This document shows positions 60,900-64,000 of a stretch of DNA of 64,000 nucleotides, one piece after another. The notes under the pieces were generated by a model, which was given only the letters and a program-made list of their open reading frames with translations, searched no databases and had not been told where the DNA came from. Source of the stretch: JALYLC01 sp035696365 (GTDB taxonomy: Bacteria > Actinomycetota > Thermoleophilia > Gaiellales > JALYLC01). A program made the translations under genes and the position numbers. Every line of letters begins with the position of its first letter. Positions within the stretch are counted from its first letter, which is position 1. The DNA lies in contig DASRQS010000079.1 of the NCBI GenBank assembly GCA_035696365.1, positions 16,045 to 80,044 of the forward strand. Direction: 5' to 3'.

Positions 60900-62338
60900 C
60901 GCCGGCGCCGATCCGCGAGCGCCCGCGTGTCGGGCTGCTCGGCATCGGCCTGGCCGCCTACTGGCCGCAGTTCGAAGGGCTCCACGCGCGGCTGCTCGGC
61001 TACCAGCGCGACGTCGAGGCGCGGCTCGCCGAGCTCGGCGCCGACGTCGTCTCGGCGGGCCTCGTCGACACCCCCGAGGGCGCGCGCGAGGCCGGCGACC
61101 TGCTGGCGGCGGGCCGGGTCGACATCGTCATGGTCTACGCCGCGACCTACGCCACCTCCGCGCAGGTGCTGCCCGCGGTACAGGCCGCCAAGGCGCCGGT
61201 CGTGATCCTCAACCTGCAGCCGACGCGAAGTCTGGACTACGAGGCGATGACGACCGGCGAGTGGCTCGCCAACTGCTCCGCCTGCTGCGTGCCCGAGCTC
61301 GCGGGCGCCTTCACGCGCGCGAGGGTTCCGTACCACACGGTCACAGGCACGCTGCTGGCGGACGATCCGGCCTGGGACCGGCTGCGCGGCTGGATCGAGG
61401 CCGCGGCCGCCGTGCGCGGCGCCCGCCGTGCGCGCTTCGGCTTCCTCGGCCACAACTACCCGGGCATGCTCGACATGTACTCCGACTTCACGCAGATCCA
61501 GGCGCAGGTCGGCTCGCACATTGAGATCCTCGAGATCGACGACCTCGTGGCGCGCGTGGAGGCCGCGACGCCGGACGAGATCGCGGCCAAAGGCGAGGAG
61601 ATCCGCGCGTCCTTCGAGCTCGCTGTCCCGGGCGCCGACCCGATCGCCGGCGAGATCGAGCCCGAGCGCTTCGAGTGGTCGGCACGCGTCGCCGTCGGCC
61701 TGGACGCCCTCGTGCGCGACTTCGCGCTGGACGGCCTCACCTACTACTACAGCGGGCTCGGTGACAACATCAACGAGCGCGTCGGCGCCGGCCTGATCGT
61801 CGGCAACTCGCTGCTGACGGCGCGCGGCGTGCCGACGGCCGGCGAGGCCGACCTCAAGACGAACATCGCGATGTTCCTGCTCGATCGCCTGGGCGCGGGA
61901 GGGTCCTACACCGAGTTCTACGCGCTGGATTTCGACGAAGAATTCGTTCTGATGGGGCACGATGGACCGGGGCATGTGGCGATCGCGGACGGCCGTCCGG
62001 TGCTGCGCGCGCTGCAGCTCTTCCACGGCAAGTCGGGCGCGGGCCTCTCGGTGGAGATGAAAGTGCGCCTCGGCCCGGTCACGATCCTCGGGCTGTCGCA
62101 GACGGCCGACGGCCGGCTCAAGCTGCTGGCAGCCGAGGGCGAGTCGATCGCCGGGCCCACCTTCCGCATCGGCAACACGAACTCGCGCATCCGCTTCGCG
62201 CGTGGCCTCGCCGGCTTCATGGACGCCTGGTGCGCCGAGGGCCCGACGCATCACGTCGCGCTCGGCGTCGGGCACCGCGCGGCCGACATCCGCCGCATCG
62301 CGGCGTTGCTCGACCTCGAGCTGGCGGTGGTCGAGTGA
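60896..62338 (+). CDS. L-arabinose/fucose isomerase-family protein
   Basis: A 480-residue protein of the AraA/FucI superfamily. VGLLGIGLAAYWPQFEGL resembles the AraA start, VMVYAATYATSAQVLP and FGFLGHNYPGMLDMYSDFTQ continue the family, and the metal-binding Glu/His blocks include TNIAMFLLDRLGAGGSYTEF, VLMGHDGPGH and the C-terminal HHVALGVGH. It is placed inside a rhamnose operon that also encodes rhamnose isomerase, so its substrate is not simply rhamnose. GTG 60896 with gggagagg upstream; the frame overlaps rhaB. Confidence 0.85.
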   Translation: MTPAPIRERPRVGLLGIGLAAYWPQFEGLHARLLGYQRDVEARLAELGADVVSAGLVDTPEGAREAGDLLAAGRVDIVMVYAATYATSAQVLPAVQAAKAPVVILNLQPTRSLDYEAMTTGEWLANCSACCVPELAGAFTRARVPYHTVTGTLLADDPAWDRLRGWIEAAAAVRGARRARFGFLGHNYPGMLDMYSDFTQIQAQVGSHIEILEIDDLVARVEAATPDEIAAKGEEIRASFELAVPGADPIAGEIEPERFEWSARVAVGLDALVRDFALDGLTYYYSGLGDNINERVGAGLIVGNSLLTARGVPTAGEADLKTNIAMFLLDRLGAGGSYTEFYALDFDEEFVLMGHDGPGHVAIADGRPVLRALQLFHGKSGAGLSVEMKVRLGPVTILGLSQTADGRLKLLAAEGESIAGPTFRIGNTNSRIRFARGLAGFMDAWCAEGPTHHVALGVGHRAADIRRIAALLDLELAVVE

Positions 62339-63813
62339 CCCGCACCCCGGTCTACGCCGCGATCGACCTCGGCGCCGAGAGCGGCCGCGTGCTGTGCGGG
62401 CACCTGACCGACGGGCGTGTAGAGCTCGAGGAGGCCAACCGCTTCCCGAACCGGCCCGTGCGCCTGCCCGACGGCCTGCGCTGGAACCTGCTCTCGCTCT
62501 TCTCCGCGGCGCTCGACGGCCTGCACGCCGCGGCCGCCGAGCACACACTGCGCAGCGTCGGCGTCGATGCCTGGGGCGTCGACTACGCGCTCCTCGACGA
62601 GCGCGGGCGGGTGCTCGGCCTGCCGTTCCACTACCGCGACGAACGCACCGTGGGCATGGTCGAGCGCGCGCACGCGCGCGTGCCGAGTGATCAGATGTAC
62701 CGCACGACGGGCATCCAGACGATGCCGATCAACACGGTCTTCCAGCTGCTCGCGGAGGAGGACGGCGAGAGCCTCGCGGCCGCCTCCCGCATCGCGCTCG
62801 TGCCCGACCTGCTGGTCAGCTGGTTCAGCGGCGTCGTCGGTAACGAGGCCACGGCCGCGTCGACGACGGGCCTGCTCGATGCGCGCAGCGGGGGCTGGGC
62901 AGGCGGGTTGATCGAGCAACTGGGACTGCCCAGGAGCATCTTCGGCGAGATTGTCGAGCCGGGCACCGTCGTCGGCGCCCTGCTGCCCCACCACGAGCTC
63001 GGCGCTGTGCCCGTGTGCGCGGTCGCGGCCCACGACACGGCGTCCGCCTTCGTGGCGGCGCCATTGCGCGATCGCAGCTCCGCGGTGCTCTCGAGCGGAA
63101 CGTGGTCGCTGCTCGGCCTCGAGGTCGACGAGCCCTCACTCGGCGAGGATGCCCAGGGCTTCAACCTCTCCAACGAGCGCGGCATCGACGGCACGACGCG
63201 CCTGCTGCGCAACGTGATGGGCCTCTGGCTTCTGCAGGAGAGCCGGCGCGCGCTCGAGGCGGGTGGTGCGCGCGCGTACGAGGACCTGCTCCGCCTGGCC
63301 GAGGCGGCGAGCGACGACGTCCCGTTGTTCGACCCCGACGACGAGGATCTCCTGCGCCCGGGCGACATGCCGCTGCGGATCGCCAACGCCTGCGTGCGCG
63401 CCGGGCAGCGGGCCCCGGAGTCGACGGGCGAGCTCGTGCGCAGCATCCTCGTCTCGCTCGCCTGCAAGTACCGGCTGGTGCTGGAGCGCCTCGAGCAGGT
63501 GAGCGGCCGGAGCATCGAGACGATCCACGTGATCGGCGGCGGGGCGCGCAATGCGGTGCTCTGCCAGATCACAGCCGACGTGCTCGGCCGCCGCGTGCTG
63601 GCCGGGCCCGTCGAGGCGACCGCGCTCGGGAACGTGCTGGTGCAGGCCCGCGCCGCCGGCGAGCTCTCCGGCCTGGACGAGATGCGCGCGGTCGCGGCCG
63701 CCTCGGCGCAGCTCGCGACCTACGAGCCGCGCGACGACGCGGCCGGCGACGAGACCTACGCGCGATTCCTGCAGGCCACGGCCTTGCAGGCTCACGAGAG
63801 GACGAAGACGTGA
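62335..63813 (+). CDS. rhaB: Rhamnulokinase
   Basis: A 492-residue FGGY kinase. AAIDLGAESGRVLCG is the RhaB-type ATP loop (GAxSGR), then WNLLSLFSAA, GVDAWGVDYALLD, FHYRDERT, VAAHDTASAFVAAPL and IHVIGGGARNAVLCQ. It phosphorylates L-rhamnulose. GTG 62335 overlaps the isomerase-like stop, and its own stop overlaps the rhaI start. Equivalent to rhaK of Rhizobium. Confidence 0.93.
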   Translation: MTRTPVYAAIDLGAESGRVLCGHLTDGRVELEEANRFPNRPVRLPDGLRWNLLSLFSAALDGLHAAAAEHTLRSVGVDAWGVDYALLDERGRVLGLPFHYRDERTVGMVERAHARVPSDQMYRTTGIQTMPINTVFQLLAEEDGESLAAASRIALVPDLLVSWFSGVVGNEATAASTTGLLDARSGGWAGGLIEQLGLPRSIFGEIVEPGTVVGALLPHHELGAVPVCAVAAHDTASAFVAAPLRDRSSAVLSSGTWSLLGLEVDEPSLGEDAQGFNLSNERGIDGTTRLLRNVMGLWLLQESRRALEAGGARAYEDLLRLAEAASDDVPLFDPDDEDLLRPGDMPLRIANACVRAGQRAPESTGELVRSILVSLACKYRLVLERLEQVSGRSIETIHVIGGGARNAVLCQITADVLGRRVLAGPVEATALGNVLVQARAAGELSGLDEMRAVAAASAQLATYEPRDDAAGDETYARFLQATALQAHERTKT

Positions 63814-64000
63814 CCGAGCACGCTGACCTCACAGCACGACTGCAGTCGCGCGGTGTCGACGTCGACGCCGTGGAGGCTGCGCTGCGCTCGCTCGTGATCG
63901 AGACACCGTCGTGGGGCTACGGCGACTCGGGCACCCGCTTCGGCGTCTTCCCGCAGCCGGGCCGCCCGCGCACGGTCTTCGAGCGCGTCGACGACGCGGC
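63810..64000 (+). CDS. rhaI: L-rhamnose isomerase, 5' part (runs off right edge)
   Basis: The first 63 codons of a protein beginning with GTG 63810. ALRSLVIETPSWGYGDSGTR followed by FGVFPQP is the well-known N-terminal pattern of RhaI-type L-rhamnose isomerases. It overlaps the rhaB stop (GTGA). The rest lies beyond base 64000. It converts L-rhamnose to L-rhamnulose, the substrate of the kinase before it. Confidence 0.85.
   Translation, partial: MTEHADLTARLQSRGVDVDAVEAALRSLVIETPSWGYGDSGTRFGVFPQPGRPRTVFERVDDA

Overview
The window is GC-rich (about 70%), with tightly packed operons, many GTG starts and frequent 4-base ATGA/GTGA gene overlaps. Its content is dominated by sugar ABC transporters and their regulators (ROK, LacI, DeoR), with few mobile genes. 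This fits a high-GC actinobacterium. The multidomain fusions and the mix of sugar clusters suggest a soil Thermoleophilia-type lineage (Solirubrobacterales-like), but that placement is inference. No rRNA, tRNA, CRISPR array, prophage or complete insertion sequence was seen.

Layout. 1-5.2 kb: the start of an MFS exporter, divergent from a LysR regulator; a 6-phosphofructokinase with PPi-type residues; and an OmpR/histidine-kinase pair. 5.2-7.4 kb: a KaiC-like/XRE/cupin fusion regulator and two orphan genes. 7.4-21 kb: a large D-xylose-type region. One operon runs leftward (xylose isomerase-like protein, xylulokinase, Gfo/Idh/MocA dehydrogenase). A ROK regulator stands beside it. To the right are an ABC importer (binding protein, ATPase, permease), a second paralogous dehydrogenase, an internally shortened amidohydrolase, a Rieske ferredoxin, two SDR proteins and an IlvD/Edd sugar-acid dehydratase. 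21-23.5 kb: a lactone-oxidase-like flavoprotein, an alpha/beta hydrolase and a DUF309 protein. 23.5-32.3 kb: a LacI regulator and a complete family-5 (Opp/Dpp-type) importer with an epimerase-like protein and an oxidoreductase, probably for an oligosaccharide. 32.3-41 kb: a second OmpR/kinase pair with small accessory genes, a cupin, a uridine-kinase-like gene, and a NarL-type system with one normal kinase, one kinase lacking its phospho-acceptor His, and a regulator fused to a dead cyclase domain. 40.2-44.7 kb: a GH4 glycosidase divergent from a family-1 importer that has no ATPase gene. 44.7-54.7 kb: an orphan gene, a 1170-residue cyclase/ATPase/solute-binding fusion, an M23-like and TIM-barrel-like pair, an SPFH protein, a cupin, a methyltransferase and a hydrolase. 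54.7-64 kb: an L-rhamnose operon (rhaR; rhaS-M-T-P-Q; an arabinose-isomerase-like gene; rhaB; the start of rhaI).

How the genes work together. The window looks like a pentose, deoxyhexose and oligosaccharide uptake region. Each sugar block has its own regulator and binding protein. Three of the four binding-protein genes are followed by a strong hairpin before the next transporter gene, which would favour excess binding protein over membrane components. The xylose block appears to offer both an isomerase route (XylA/XylB-like) and an oxidative route (dehydrogenase plus sugar-acid dehydratase).

Non-coding structure includes a family of long palindromes built on ggggtc/gacccc and ggtcaggcac at five intergenic sites, a shared 3'-end element at two convergent gene ends, three CTGTGA repeats exactly 11 bp apart upstream of an OmpR-type regulator, and remnants of at least two decayed genes.
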